Assembly: GCF_004104355.1 (NCBI RefSeq)
Contig: NZ_RJLM01000001.1
Location: 186,001-250,000 of the forward strand
Direction of reading: 5' to 3'
DNA length: 64,000 nucleotides
Source: Photobacterium chitinilyticum
GTDB lineage: Bacteria > Pseudomonadota > Gammaproteobacteria > Enterobacterales > Vibrionaceae
The position numbers and the translations under genes are program-made. Positions 19,192-27,814 of the stretch are shown here, piece after piece. Every line of letters starts with the position of its first letter. Within the stretch, counting starts at the first letter, position 1. The notes beneath the pieces are model-generated. The model was not told the origin of the DNA, did no database searches, and saw nothing but the letters and a program-made list of their open reading frames with translations.

Positions 19192-19479
19192 TTGAATATA
19201 CTGTTACATACGATAGTGCTGATTGCTGCGTTGTGTTTTGTGCCTGTAGGGCATGCTGGCAGCGACCAACATGAAGGCATTGAAATAACTGTGAATATCA
19301 ATACAGCGAACGCTGAAGAGTTGGATAAGCTTCTGATAGGTATCGGACCGGACAAAGCGTCGAGTATCATCGAATACCGAGATACTCATGGACAGTTTGC
19401 GACGGCTGACGAGTTAGAAAATGTGAAGGGGGTAGGGGCGGCGACGGTTGCCAAGAACCGGGAGCGGATTAAACTCTAA
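19192..19479 (+). CDS. comEA: ComEA-like helix-hairpin-helix DNA-binding protein
   Basis: Small exported protein that binds double-stranded DNA in the periplasm and, in naturally competent vibrios, ratchets incoming DNA. The 95 residues consist of a signal peptide (about 1-22, ending GHAGS), a short linker and two helix-hairpin-helix motifs (VNINTANAEELDKLLIGIG and ENVKGVGAATVAKNR). It uses TTG as start: GGAGGT lies 5 nt upstream, while the nearby ATG at 19179 is in another frame. Location after ppiD is as in vibrios. Competence function is inferred from the family. Confidence 0.88.
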   Translation: MNILLHTIVLIAALCFVPVGHAGSDQHEGIEITVNINTANAEELDKLLIGIGPDKASSIIEYRDTHGQFATADELENVKGVGAATVAKNRERIKL

Positions 19480-19551
19480 TAATTATCGTGTCGCTGTTGA
19501 AGAAGAGAAGTTTGTGGTTCTTCTTCGTCGTCCTTGGCAGAAAAGGATTAA

Positions 19552-19734
19552 TTAGTGTGTTGCTCCCACCTCATTGCTATTTTTGGTATTGAACAAAGGT
19601 TGGTCTTTCTTTTCTTTCTCAGACCAGAAATTAATATTGAACTGTGCATTATCAGATAGCTCAATACGGGCCTTCCATAACGCAGAGCTGTCCAGACACA
19701 CCTTCTGCCGTATTGTGGTAAGCGGAATGGTCAA
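19552..19734 (-). CDS. Possible small protein coupled to the rhombosortase gene
   Basis: A 60-codon frame whose TTG start overlaps the rrtA stop (TTGA), so translation could be coupled. The product contains ALWKARIELSDNAQFNINFW and a polar tail ending NEVGATH. Codon choice looks natural for this genome, with mixed third positions and no runs of rare codons, but there is no ribosome-binding site of its own and the family is not recognised. It could equally be a chance frame in the 3' UTR. Confidence 0.3.
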   Translation of the reverse strand: MTIPLTTIRQKVCLDSSALWKARIELSDNAQFNINFWSEKEKKDQPLFNTKNSNEVGATH

Positions 19735-20303
19735 TATAATGGCTTGTTTCTATTAAATTGTTTTTTAAATGCGATAGGAATTAATGCAATTGCGATTCCG
19801 GCAATCGCTCCGAGTAAATGTGCCTCGATGGCTACCCGGGCTCCGATCAACGCTTCAGAACTGGCAGAGCCGCCGAAGTATTGCTCCGAGCAGACCTTGC
19901 CTATTAGTCCAAACAGGAGCAGCCAACCACCTTTTTGCTTGGTCTGTATATCTTTTACTGCCCCCCAGCCAAAGAGTCCATGAAGCACTCCTGATAGTCC
20001 GGCATACCACTGAATGTCGGTAGCAATGATCCCAGTGCCAACCACTAGCGCAAGTGCCAGCAACAGCAAGCTATACGGTCGAGCAGAAAAATGTATCCGA
20101 TAAATGAAAGTGATGATTGCCAGCGCCAGGGTATTCATTATCATATGCGGCCAATTGGTATGGGTCAGATTTCCTGTTAGGATCCGCCACACTTCGCCAT
20201 CGATAATTGCATTGCGATCCCAGGCCAGCCAAGATTGGATGTCTGGCCACTGTGCGATGAACAGAATCGTGATGGCAATCATCAGAAAAGTACGAATAGA
20301 CAA
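19731..20303 (-). CDS. rrtA: Rhombosortase (rhomboid-family protease for GlyGly-CTERM proteins)
   Basis: Inner-membrane serine protease that removes the C-terminal GlyGly-CTERM anchor from exported proteins. Six hydrophobic segments are visible. The catalytic Ser lies in GLSGVLHGLFGWG and the His in IEAHLLGAIAGIAIAL, with HTNWPHMIMNTLAL upstream as in the RrtA subfamily. I chose TTG at 20303, which has GAGGTG upstream, giving about 190 residues; the longer TTG start at 20342 lies inside the divergent gene, and ATG 20282 would clip the first helix. Targets are not in this window. Confidence 0.85.
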   Translation of the reverse strand: MSIRTFLMIAITILFIAQWPDIQSWLAWDRNAIIDGEVWRILTGNLTHTNWPHMIMNTLALAIITFIYRIHFSARPYSLLLLALALVVGTGIIATDIQWYAGLSGVLHGLFGWGAVKDIQTKQKGGWLLLFGLIGKVCSEQYFGGSASSEALIGARVAIEAHLLGAIAGIAIALIPIAFKKQFNRNKPLY

Positions 20304-20313
20304 GGTCACCTCG

Positions 20314-20946
20314 ATGAGTCGATATTGTGAACAATGCGGCAAGGCAAAGAAAGCCTGTATCTGCAGCTGGATTCAATGCATTGATGCTAAAACTGAATTG
20401 TGGATATTACAACACCCGTCTGAGGTAAAACGTGCAATTGGTACGGCACGTATCCTAACGCTGTCGCTACCGAATGCGCGCTTGTGGGTCGGAGAGGATT
20501 TTACTGATCATGATGAACTAAATGCATTGTTGCGAGATCCCCTGCGAGAGATTTATCTAGTATACCCCGGTGAGAATTCAAAGCCTATTTCGCGGCTGGC
20601 CTGCCAGCCGCGAAATGAGGGGGCAAAACGAACACTGATATTACTTGATGGTACTTGGAAGAAAGCCTATAAAATGTGGCAGCTTTCTACCAACCTGCAG
20701 GCTTTGCCAACCGTCAATCTAGATAATGCGGACAGAGGAAACTATCGGATCCGCAAGTCACCGAAAGATCAGGGAGTCTCAACAGTGGAAGCGGGCTATC
20801 TGGCTCTGGCTGCGCTGGAAGGGGAAGAAAAGTTCTTCCCACTGTTAGATGCTTTTAATCAGATGATTGAGTTTCAGATCCAGCAGATGCCGGAGGGGGT
20901 TTTCGAAAGGAATTATAAACGTGAAACTCAAGAATTTAATTCCTAA
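20314..20946 (+). CDS. DTW-domain tRNA-uridine aminocarboxypropyltransferase
   Basis: Member of the DTW family (E. coli TapT/YfiP), which transfers the aminocarboxypropyl group of S-adenosylmethionine to tRNA uridine to make acp3U. The 210 residues have the N-terminal zinc cluster CEQCGKAKKACIC and the family motif LLDGTWKKAYKMW near residue 112. The start MSRYCEQC is preceded by AAGGTCACCTCG. The open frame extends 210 bp further upstream but there it only shadows rrtA. An in-frame perfect palindrome encodes SRLACQPR around residues 93-101. Divergent from rrtA with only 10 bp between start codons. Confidence 0.88.
   Translation: MSRYCEQCGKAKKACICSWIQCIDAKTELWILQHPSEVKRAIGTARILTLSLPNARLWVGEDFTDHDELNALLRDPLREIYLVYPGENSKPISRLACQPRNEGAKRTLILLDGTWKKAYKMWQLSTNLQALPTVNLDNADRGNYRIRKSPKDQGVSTVEAGYLALAALEGEEKFFPLLDAFNQMIEFQIQQMPEGVFERNYKRETQEFNS
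20587..20616. repeat. Perfect 14-bp inverted repeat inside the DTW gene
   Basis: Arms 20587-20600 and 20603-20616 (ATTTCGCGGCTGGC and its exact complement) with a 2-nt centre. It is in frame and lies in a loop before the DTW motif. Its CGGCTGG core also occurs in the hairpin at 2569-2589. Confidence 0.9.
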
Positions 20947-20973
20947 CTTATAGTCAGTGTTGTGCTTTAGTTC

Positions 20974-20996
20974 CCTCCCCCTTGAAAAGTGGGAGG
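20974..20996. repeat. Degenerate CCCTCCCC/GGGAGG hairpin repeat at the DTW/dgt junction
   Basis: CCTCCC (20974-20979) and GGGAGG (20991-20996) around CCTTGAAAAGT, a weaker copy of the repeats at 8285 and 31876, again between two gene ends that face each other. Confidence 0.6.
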
Positions 20997-21004
20997 AGCT
21001 TTGT

Positions 21005-22363
21005 CTAAAACCCATGCCCTTCGTGGCCGACGCCAACGGCGGTGGTTGGCTGGAAGAGAGTACTATAGAGCCGCTGGGCGAAGCCATCGGTCATCCCCGA
21101 GATGTAGTCGGCGATGATCCGGTGGGCATTCTCGCCGTTGTTGGTGGCTTGAAGCCATCGCTCCCGGGTATTGGCAGGAAGCAGTCGTTCAGGATCTGCC
21201 GCAAATGCTTCAAAGAGCTCCATCACCAGCTGCTGCCCTTTGTATTCCACCAGTTGGATTTCTGGTTTTCTTACCACATAGTCACTGACAAACTGTTTTA
21301 GGACTTCCAGAGCCCGTTCCATCGATTCTGACAGGAAGGCATTCCACTGCAATAAGGGCTCGTCAAAGCTGCTTTGTATTGCCGGTGCAATATGGATAGA
21401 GGTCAGCAGGGCATTGACCATGGCCCCAATGGCATCTTTGCGTTGGTGATGGGTGCCAAATAACTGTTCGCTGAGTTTGCCTATACGTGCTTCCAGCCAT
21501 GGCTCGCCACAGTCGGCCAGCTTGCAGGCGACAGCTTCATGCCACTGATCGCGGGTGACAATGCCCATTACAATTGCATCTTCCAGGTCATGAACACCGT
21601 AGGCGATATCATCAGCCAGTTCCATAATTGAACAGTCGAGAGACTTGAACCGTGTTTTCAGATGTTCGGTTGGATTAGTACGCTGATGGCGCATCTGGCT
21701 AAATAGAGCGGTGTCGTGCGATGACAATAAATCGAGAACCCAACTAAAGGTGTCAGTATCATCGTTATATATTCCTTTGGCCGGATGCCAGTCTTTGGCC
21801 TTGAGATGACGAAAGTTGCTAACGTCAGCGGGTTGCTCCGTTGCTCTGGTTGTGCTGATGAGCGCAGGGTATTTCAATAACCCGAGTAGGGTGCGGCGCG
21901 ACAGGTTCATGCCGAAGTGTTCGGTGTAAGGTTCGATCAGGGTCACAATACGAAACGTCTGGGCGTTGCCTTCGAAACCGCCGTGCTCTCGCATCATATA
22001 GTTCAGTGCGACCTCGCCACCATGGCCAAAGGGCGGATGCCCGATATCATGCGCCAGGCACAGGCTTTCCATCAGGCTGGTCGATGGCAGTAAATCCCGA
22101 AAGGTTGGCTGTTTGATCTTCAGCTGAGCCACAATGCCGGTACCAATCTGGGAGGCTTCCAGTGAGTGAGTCAATCGGGTGCGATAAAAATCATGGTGAC
22201 CAGCACCGTGGACCTGAGTTTTGGCCTGTAATCGGCGGAAGGCGGCGGAATGCAGGATCCTGGCTCGGTCACGTTGATAGGCTGAGCGATGATCGTTGCG
22301 ACGCATCTTCTGCTCATTGCTTTTACGGCTTTCCCAGTCGGGGTTGAGAATAAATTGCGTCAT
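21005..22363 (-). CDS. dgt: Deoxyguanosinetriphosphate triphosphohydrolase-like protein (dGTPase, HD domain)
   Basis: HD-family metal hydrolase that cleaves dNTPs, typically dGTP, to deoxynucleoside and triphosphate. The 452 residues contain the metal ligands in [13 protein letters not shown] and [16 protein letters not shown] (HD) and a distal [15 protein letters not shown]. Homologues in Shewanella and E. coli protect against phage by depleting dGTP, and related entries are labelled anti-phage; whether this protein does so is inference. Start [14 protein letters not shown] at 22363 shares one nucleotide with the yfbR stop (TAATG), so the two are translationally coupled. Confidence 0.93.
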   Translation of the reverse strand: MTQFILNPDWESRKSNEQKMRRNDHRSAYQRDRARILHSAAFRRLQAKTQVHGAGHHDFYRTRLTHSLEASQIGTGIVAQLKIKQPTFRDLLPSTSLMESLCLAHDIGHPPFGHGGEVALNYMMREHGGFEGNAQTFRIVTLIEPYTEHFGMNLSRRTLLGLLKYPALISTTRATEQPADVSNFRHLKAKDWHPAKGIYNDDTDTFSWVLDLLSSHDTALFSQMRHQRTNPTEHLKTRFKSLDCSIMELADDIAYGVHDLEDAIVMGIVTRDQWHEAVACKLADCGEPWLEARIGKLSEQLFGTHHQRKDAIGAMVNALLTSIHIAPAIQSSFDEPLLQWNAFLSESMERALEVLKQFVSDYVVRKPEIQLVEYKGQQLVMELFEAFAADPERLLPANTRERWLQATNNGENAHRIIADYISGMTDGFAQRLYSTLFQPTTAVGVGHEGHGF

Positions 22364-22947
22364 TAACTGATGTCATCCAGCGTTAGATTAAAACTGTCTA
22401 CAAAGGTATCAAGAAAGTATTCCATCTCGGGGCTGGAACGTTCCGATAGGGTTTGTTCAAGGCGTTTTTTTGCCTGGGCAAATTCATGGTTGCCTGCGCT
22501 GAGTTCTTCCAGGCATTTCAGATAGGCGCAGAGGCTGTCTGCCTGCTTGACGATTGTGTAGTCGTCCTTGTTTATCGTGTGGCTGTCTAGCAAGGGTGCG
22601 TAATCATCCCGAAACTCTTCCGGCAGCATTGACAGTAACTTTTGCTCGGCGGCTAGCTCAATCTTCTTGTATTCTTCGGCAATTGTCGGATTGTAATATT
22701 TGATCGGGGTCGGCATATCCCCCGTTAGTACTTCGCTGGTGTCATGAAACATGCCAAGCAGGGCAATTCGTTCTGGATTGGTATGACCGCCAAATTTACG
22801 GTTTTTGATCAGCGCCAGTGCATGGGCGACAAAAGCGACCTGCAGGCTATGTTCCGAGATGTTCTCAGTCGAAACACTCCGCATTAGCGGCCAGCGCTGG
22901 ATGAGTTTCATACGTGCCAGGTGGGCAAAAAAATGACTTTTTTCCAT
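22363..22947 (-). CDS. yfbR: 5'-deoxynucleotidase YfbR
   Basis: Cytoplasmic HD-domain phosphatase acting on deoxyribonucleoside 5'-monophosphates. The 194 residues show the metal-binding pattern [37 protein letters not shown] and [17 protein letters not shown]. It is the first gene of a two-gene unit with dgt; together they can convert both dNTPs and dNMPs to nucleosides. The order alaA-yfbR-dgt is typical of vibrios. Confidence 0.95.
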   Translation of the reverse strand: MEKSHFFAHLARMKLIQRWPLMRSVSTENISEHSLQVAFVAHALALIKNRKFGGHTNPERIALLGMFHDTSEVLTGDMPTPIKYYNPTIAEEYKKIELAAEQKLLSMLPEEFRDDYAPLLDSHTINKDDYTIVKQADSLCAYLKCLEELSAGNHEFAQAKKRLEQTLSERSSPEMEYFLDTFVDSFNLTLDDIS

Positions 22948-23085
22948 ATCGATACTTCTTTGCAGCTAGGGGCGAGACTGATTGGGTATATTCAGTTAGG
23001 ACTATCTAATTAAAGGTAACAGAAAAAATACAGAGGTAAACAAAAGCCCCAGTAAAACTGAGGCTTGTGTTCGAAGGTGGATTAA

Positions 23086-24300
23086 CTATTGGCGATAACT
23101 GTGCAGGAAGCGCTCCAGTCGACCAATAGCCATTTCGAGATCGTCGACCCGGGGCAAGGTCACGATGCGGAAGTGATCCGGCTTCTTCCAGTTAAAACCG
23201 GTGCCATGTACCAGCAGTACTTTTTCCTGCTGGAGAAAGTCCAGCGCCATTCGTTCGTCATCGACAATGTTGAATTTTTTCTGATCCAGTTTCGGGAACA
23301 GATACAGTGCCCCTTTGGGTTTTACGCAGGAAATGCCAGGGATCGAAGTTATCATGTCATAGGCTTTGTCGCGCTGCTCGAGCAGTCGTCCGCCGGGCAG
23401 GATAAGCTCATTGATACTCTGGTAACCTCCAAGCGCAGTCTGGATCGCATGCTGCATCGGTACATTGGCGCACAGGCGCATTGACGATAGCATCTCCAGC
23501 CCTTCGATATAGGACTTGGCCAAGTGTCTCGGCCCGGAGAGGATCATCCAGCCGGCGCGAAAACCACATACACGGTACGATTTGGACAGACCGTTAAAGG
23601 TAACGCAGAAAACATCTTCGGCCAGCGGTGCAATGGAAGTGTGCTGGGCTCCTTCATACAGGATTTTGTCGTAAATCTCGTCGGCAAAAATGATCAGGTT
23701 ATGTTGGCGGGCTATTTCAACAATTTCCAACAGGAAGTCACGACTATAGACGGCACCTGTCGGGTTGTTCGGGTTAATAAGAACAATGCCGCGGGTGTTT
23801 GGCGTGATTTTGCTGCGAATATCATCAAGATCCGGATACCAGTCGGACTCTTCGTCACAAATATAGTGAACCGGATTACCACCAGAGAGCGAAACGGCTG
23901 CTGTCCAGAGCGGATAATCCGGCGCAGGAACCAAAATTTCATCGTTGTTGTCTAGCAGCGCCTGCATTGACATCATGATGAGCTCGGACACCCCGTTACC
24001 TATATAGACATCTTCGACATCGATATCGAGCATCCCGCGTTTTTGGTAGTGCTGCACAACCGCTTTTCGGGCCGGATAAATGCCTTTGGAATCACAGTAG
24101 CCCTGTGATGTCGGCAAGTTGCGGATCACATCCACCAGAATTTCGTCCGGGGCGTCAAAACCGAATGGGGCAGGGTTGCCGATATTCAATTTCAGAATCT
24201 TATGGCCTTCTTCTTCCATGCGTTTGGCATGTTTAAGAACGGGACCTCGTATGTCGTAGCAAACATTATTTAACTTGGATGACATCCCGATGTTGTGCAT
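23086..24300 (-). CDS. alaA: Glutamate-pyruvate aminotransferase AlaA
   Basis: PLP-dependent class I aminotransferase that makes alanine from pyruvate and glutamate. The 404 residues align throughout with E. coli AlaA: NIGNPAPFGFDAPDEIL, QGYCDSKG, NPNNPTGAVYS, and the PLP-binding Lys in NGLSKSYRVCGFRAGW. The start MHNIGMSSKLNNV at 24300 has AGGAACC 6-7 nt upstream; a further in-frame start 18 bp earlier lacks one. Transcribed away from the men operon. Confidence 0.95.
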   Translation of the reverse strand: MHNIGMSSKLNNVCYDIRGPVLKHAKRMEEEGHKILKLNIGNPAPFGFDAPDEILVDVIRNLPTSQGYCDSKGIYPARKAVVQHYQKRGMLDIDVEDVYIGNGVSELIMMSMQALLDNNDEILVPAPDYPLWTAAVSLSGGNPVHYICDEESDWYPDLDDIRSKITPNTRGIVLINPNNPTGAVYSRDFLLEIVEIARQHNLIIFADEIYDKILYEGAQHTSIAPLAEDVFCVTFNGLSKSYRVCGFRAGWMILSGPRHLAKSYIEGLEMLSSMRLCANVPMQHAIQTALGGYQSINELILPGGRLLEQRDKAYDMITSIPGISCVKPKGALYLFPKLDQKKFNIVDDERMALDFLQQEKVLLVHGTGFNWKKPDHFRIVTLPRVDDLEMAIGRLERFLHSYRQ

Positions 24301-24677
24301 TGCTTGGTTCCTGCGCAAATTATTATGTTATGACAACAAATTACACTATGAATCCGTATAAAATAAATAGCATGCAGGAAAAAATCGGGGAAAATAGTGT
24401 TTTATATAATTAAATTCTATTTTGTTAGGTGCTATCCACTGCTTTCATATGCGACATCGAGGGCTTCATGCCAGTAACACCCTCGCTAGCACCATCGAAC
24501 AACAATGAGGAGCAGCGGCTGTGAAACTGGCTAATCAGTGGTCGAAATGATGACCATTTGTGATGAGATGTGTAGATTAGTGTTGAGTCATGACTTTATT
24601 AGTCAGATTACATTTAGTGAGGTAGAATGGCGCATTCACTATGTGGTTAAGCATTTAACCTACATAAAGGTAGAACT
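24301..24677. other. Divergent promoter region between alaA and menF
   Basis: Contains a CGAGGG/CCCTCG inverted repeat (24458-24463, 24480-24485). After it comes GAGGAG at 24508, leading a nine-codon GTG-started frame that stops at TGA 24551. The region next to alaA (24330-24420) is AT-rich and likely promoter DNA. No clear sigma-70 match or riboswitch was identified for menF. Confidence 0.45.
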
Positions 24678-26069
24678 ATGTGCCAAGTGATTGGCATATT
24701 AAAATCAGCCAGGGATGAGCCGCTAGGGTGCTTAGAGCTGAGTGAGGTTACCTTGACCGCGTTACAAACTGCAGTTGAGTCTTTAATTAAGAAAATTCAA
24801 CAAGCGACAGAAAATACTCAACGATTGACGGTGACGCTGGATTTACCAGTCAATACCGATCTTATCGACTGGATGGAGTCGCAGCCCCTTTTCCCGAAAT
24901 TTTACTGGCAGTCTCGAGATAGCCGTGAAGAGGTGGTGGCACTAGGTCAGATCAAAACATTTACTGATCCGATGGCAGCAGAAAAAGTGTTGTCGGATGA
25001 ACAGCGAATTTGGGGGGGGCGTTCTTTTGATGGACGTACCAGCCGCAATCGTCGCTGCCTTTCTTCTTTCTTTTTTTTGCCCTTGTTGGAAGTGACCCGT
25101 TTTGACGGCAGCTGGCAGCTGGCAGTCAATATTTCTGTCGATGACAAAGAAAAGATATTGCAGACGCTGTTGCAGGTAACATCGGAAGCAACGGAAATTC
25201 CTGAGATTAAAAGTAAGATCCTCGGACGTTCCTATGCGCCAGACTATTCAGGCTGGTCAACGATGATTGGCAATGCGTTAGATGCGATTTCACAGAATAT
25301 TTTCGAGAAAGTGGTCCTTGCGCGACGTACGACGCTGCATCTGGACACACCTGTTGCCCCGGCACAATTGCTCAAGGCCAGCCGAAGCCGCAATATCAGT
25401 AGTTTTCATTTTATGATGGCGATGGATGCCAAGCACTGCTTCGTCGGTTCTACGCCAGAGCGACTGTTTTTACGCCAGGAACGTGACCTGCAAACCGAAG
25501 CGCTGGCGGGGACGATAGGCAGGGGACAGGATTCATCGGAAGATAATCAATTGGCCCAATGGCTAATGGACGACAATAAAAATCGCTATGAGAATCGACT
25601 GGTGGTTGATGATATTGTCAGTCGCCTGGTTCCCCGCTGTGAATCGATGAATGTTGCCCATACCCCGGAGCTTGTTCGTCTGCGAAAAGTACAGCACCTA
25701 AAGCGCAGCATTGATGCCCAGCTGAACGAGCAGGTTTACAGCGCCGACCTGTTAGATAGCCTGCAGCCTACTGCTGCAATTGCCGGTTTGCCCCGTGACA
25801 AGGCATTGGATTTTATTACCGAGCATGAACCTTTTGCCCGCGGTTGGTACAGCGGAGCGGTGGGGTTTCTTAGTCGTCAGCGCAGTGAATTCTGTGTGGC
25901 GATCCGCAGTGCCCTGATCATGGGGGAGGAGCTTCACTTGTTTGCCGGTGCCGGGATTGTTCCGGGTTCTACCGCAGATAGTGAGTGGCAGGAGCTGGAT
26001 CGCAAAACATCGACTCTATGTAGCCTGCTTGGCTCCGAGGAGCCTGAATTGGAGCGTAAAACGGCATGA
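24678..26069 (+). CDS. menF: Isochorismate synthase MenF
   Basis: Converts chorismate to isochorismate, the entry step of menaquinone synthesis. The 463 residues have a divergent N-terminal half and the conserved chorismate-binding domain (FEKVVLARRTTLHL, FVGSTPERLF, LQTEALAGTIGRG, FCVAIRSALI, LFAGAGIVPGS). The start MCQVIGILKS has AAAGGTAGAACT upstream. The last codons overlap menD by 4 nt (ATGA), indicating coupling. It heads menF-menD-menH-menB-menC-menE; menA and menI are not in the window. Confidence 0.95.
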   Translation: MCQVIGILKSARDEPLGCLELSEVTLTALQTAVESLIKKIQQATENTQRLTVTLDLPVNTDLIDWMESQPLFPKFYWQSRDSREEVVALGQIKTFTDPMAAEKVLSDEQRIWGGRSFDGRTSRNRRCLSSFFFLPLLEVTRFDGSWQLAVNISVDDKEKILQTLLQVTSEATEIPEIKSKILGRSYAPDYSGWSTMIGNALDAISQNIFEKVVLARRTTLHLDTPVAPAQLLKASRSRNISSFHFMMAMDAKHCFVGSTPERLFLRQERDLQTEALAGTIGRGQDSSEDNQLAQWLMDDNKNRYENRLVVDDIVSRLVPRCESMNVAHTPELVRLRKVQHLKRSIDAQLNEQVYSADLLDSLQPTAAIAGLPRDKALDFITEHEPFARGWYSGAVGFLSRQRSEFCVAIRSALIMGEELHLFAGAGIVPGSTADSEWQELDRKTSTLCSLLGSEEPELERKTA

Positions 26070-27814
26070 CTCAGGCAGGAATGACATCGTTACCGGATCT
26101 TCCTAATCAATCGACATACCGGGCTGCCCTGAATAAGCAATGGGCCGAGCTGATGCTCGAAGAGTTGGCACGGCTTGGGGTGAAACATGTGTGTATCGCC
26201 CCCGGTTCGCGCTCGACGCCGTTGACTTTGGCCGCGGATGAAAACGACAAGCTTACGTTGCACACCCATTTTGACGAACGTGGATTGGGCTTTTTGGCGC
26301 TGGGAATAGCGAAAGCCTCCCACCAGCCTGTTGCCGTTATTGTTACCTCGGGAACCGCCGTTGCTAATTTATTGCCAACTGTTGCCGAAGCTGGCCTGAC
26401 TGGGGAAAAGCTAGTACTACTGACCTCAGACCGGCCTCCAGAGCTTATCCAGTGCGGGGCTAATCAGGCAATCCGTCAGCATGGCATTTTCTCTGATCAT
26501 GTTACCGAGTTTCATGATATCCCATCCCCGACGCTTGATATCGCACCAAACTGGCTGCTCTCAACCATTGATGCTGCCATGTATCAGCAGTCGTTACATG
26601 GCGGTGCAATCCATTTTAACTGCCGCTACCCCGAGCCACTGTACGGTGATGACACCGACTTTTCTTGCTATCTGGCACCTTTAAGCAATTGGCAGAATGA
26701 TGGCCAACCGTATACCCAATATCAGCAGGCAGTCTCTGGGCCGGTAGTGTTGGATTCTGCAGCATTGTCATCGTTGATAGCCAAGAAAGGCATCATTATT
26801 GCCGGCAGGATGGCTCCGGGTGAACTGTCTGCTGTCCAGTCTTTGGCAGACTGCCTGGGTTGGCCGCTATTGGTCGATCCCCAGGCGGGAGGAACTAGCG
26901 ACTGGGCCGGATTTGACGTCTGGATGCAAAATCCCGAGTGTCGTCGATATATTGAACAGGCCGAGGTCTTGCTGCAGTTTGGGGCCCGGCTGGTTTCCAA
27001 GCGTTTGTTGCAACTGATAGCTGAGCGCCAGTGGCAACAATATTGGTTGGTGGATCCGCTTTCAACTCGCTTAGACCCTTCTCATCGCCGCAGCCAGCGA
27101 ATTCAGGCCAACGTAAAAGAGTGGGCTGATATGGCCTACCAGCATATGGCCAATTCGGTTCATAAAGGCTGGGCAGATCCGCTAAAGCATGCCTCTGCGG
27201 GGTATTTTGAATTATTGGCCGGACGAGAAAAGAGCCTGAATGAAGTGAGTTTGGCGGCAAACCTGCCTGACTGGCTTCCAGAGCAAACCGAGGTATTTCT
27301 CGGCAATAGTCTGATTGTCCGCTTGCTGGATATGTGTGGCAAACTGCCCTTGACTGCGACATTTGCCAATCGCGGCGCATCGGGTATTGATGGCCTGATT
27401 GCGACGGCAGCAGGGGTACAGCAGGCGCGGCAGGCTCCTTTGCTTTGTGTGCTGGGAGATACCTCGCTGCTTTATGATCTCAACTCGCTGGCACTGCTGA
27501 AACAAGCCCCTTATCCTATTGTTGTGCTTGTCACGAATAATGACGGCGGGGCTATTTTTGATTTGCTGCCTGTTCCTGAGCAGCAAAGGGAATCACTGTA
27601 CCGCATGCCGCACGGGCTGGAGTTTAGTCATGCGGCAGCGATGTTCGGGCTGGACTATCAGTGCCCAGCCTCTTTGGATGAGGCAGAGCATGCCTGCCGT
27701 CAGGGGTTGATGCAACCGGGGGCGACTCTGGTTGAAATCACAACGCCTTCAGGTCAAAGTGGTGAGTTATTGAAAGCACTATTTGCTGAGGTGAGGAATG
27801 CCACTTTACTCTGA
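26066..27814 (+). CDS. menD: SEPHCHC synthase MenD
   Basis: Thiamine-diphosphate enzyme that joins 2-oxoglutarate to isochorismate with release of CO2. The 582 residues show the ThDP-enzyme layout: N-terminal pyrimidine-binding domain (VKHVCIAPGSRSTPLTLAA, HFDERGLGFLALGIAKAS), middle domain, and C-terminal diphosphate-binding domain (ASGIDGLIATAAGV, LCVLGDTSLLYDLNSL, NNDGGAIFDLLP). Overlaps menF by 4 nt and menH by 17 nt. Confidence 0.96.
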   Translation: MTQAGMTSLPDLPNQSTYRAALNKQWAELMLEELARLGVKHVCIAPGSRSTPLTLAADENDKLTLHTHFDERGLGFLALGIAKASHQPVAVIVTSGTAVANLLPTVAEAGLTGEKLVLLTSDRPPELIQCGANQAIRQHGIFSDHVTEFHDIPSPTLDIAPNWLLSTIDAAMYQQSLHGGAIHFNCRYPEPLYGDDTDFSCYLAPLSNWQNDGQPYTQYQQAVSGPVVLDSAALSSLIAKKGIIIAGRMAPGELSAVQSLADCLGWPLLVDPQAGGTSDWAGFDVWMQNPECRRYIEQAEVLLQFGARLVSKRLLQLIAERQWQQYWLVDPLSTRLDPSHRRSQRIQANVKEWADMAYQHMANSVHKGWADPLKHASAGYFELLAGREKSLNEVSLAANLPDWLPEQTEVFLGNSLIVRLLDMCGKLPLTATFANRGASGIDGLIATAAGVQQARQAPLLCVLGDTSLLYDLNSLALLKQAPYPIVVLVTNNDGGAIFDLLPVPEQQRESLYRMPHGLEFSHAAAMFGLDYQCPASLDEAEHACRQGLMQPGATLVEITTPSGQSGELLKALFAEVRNATLL

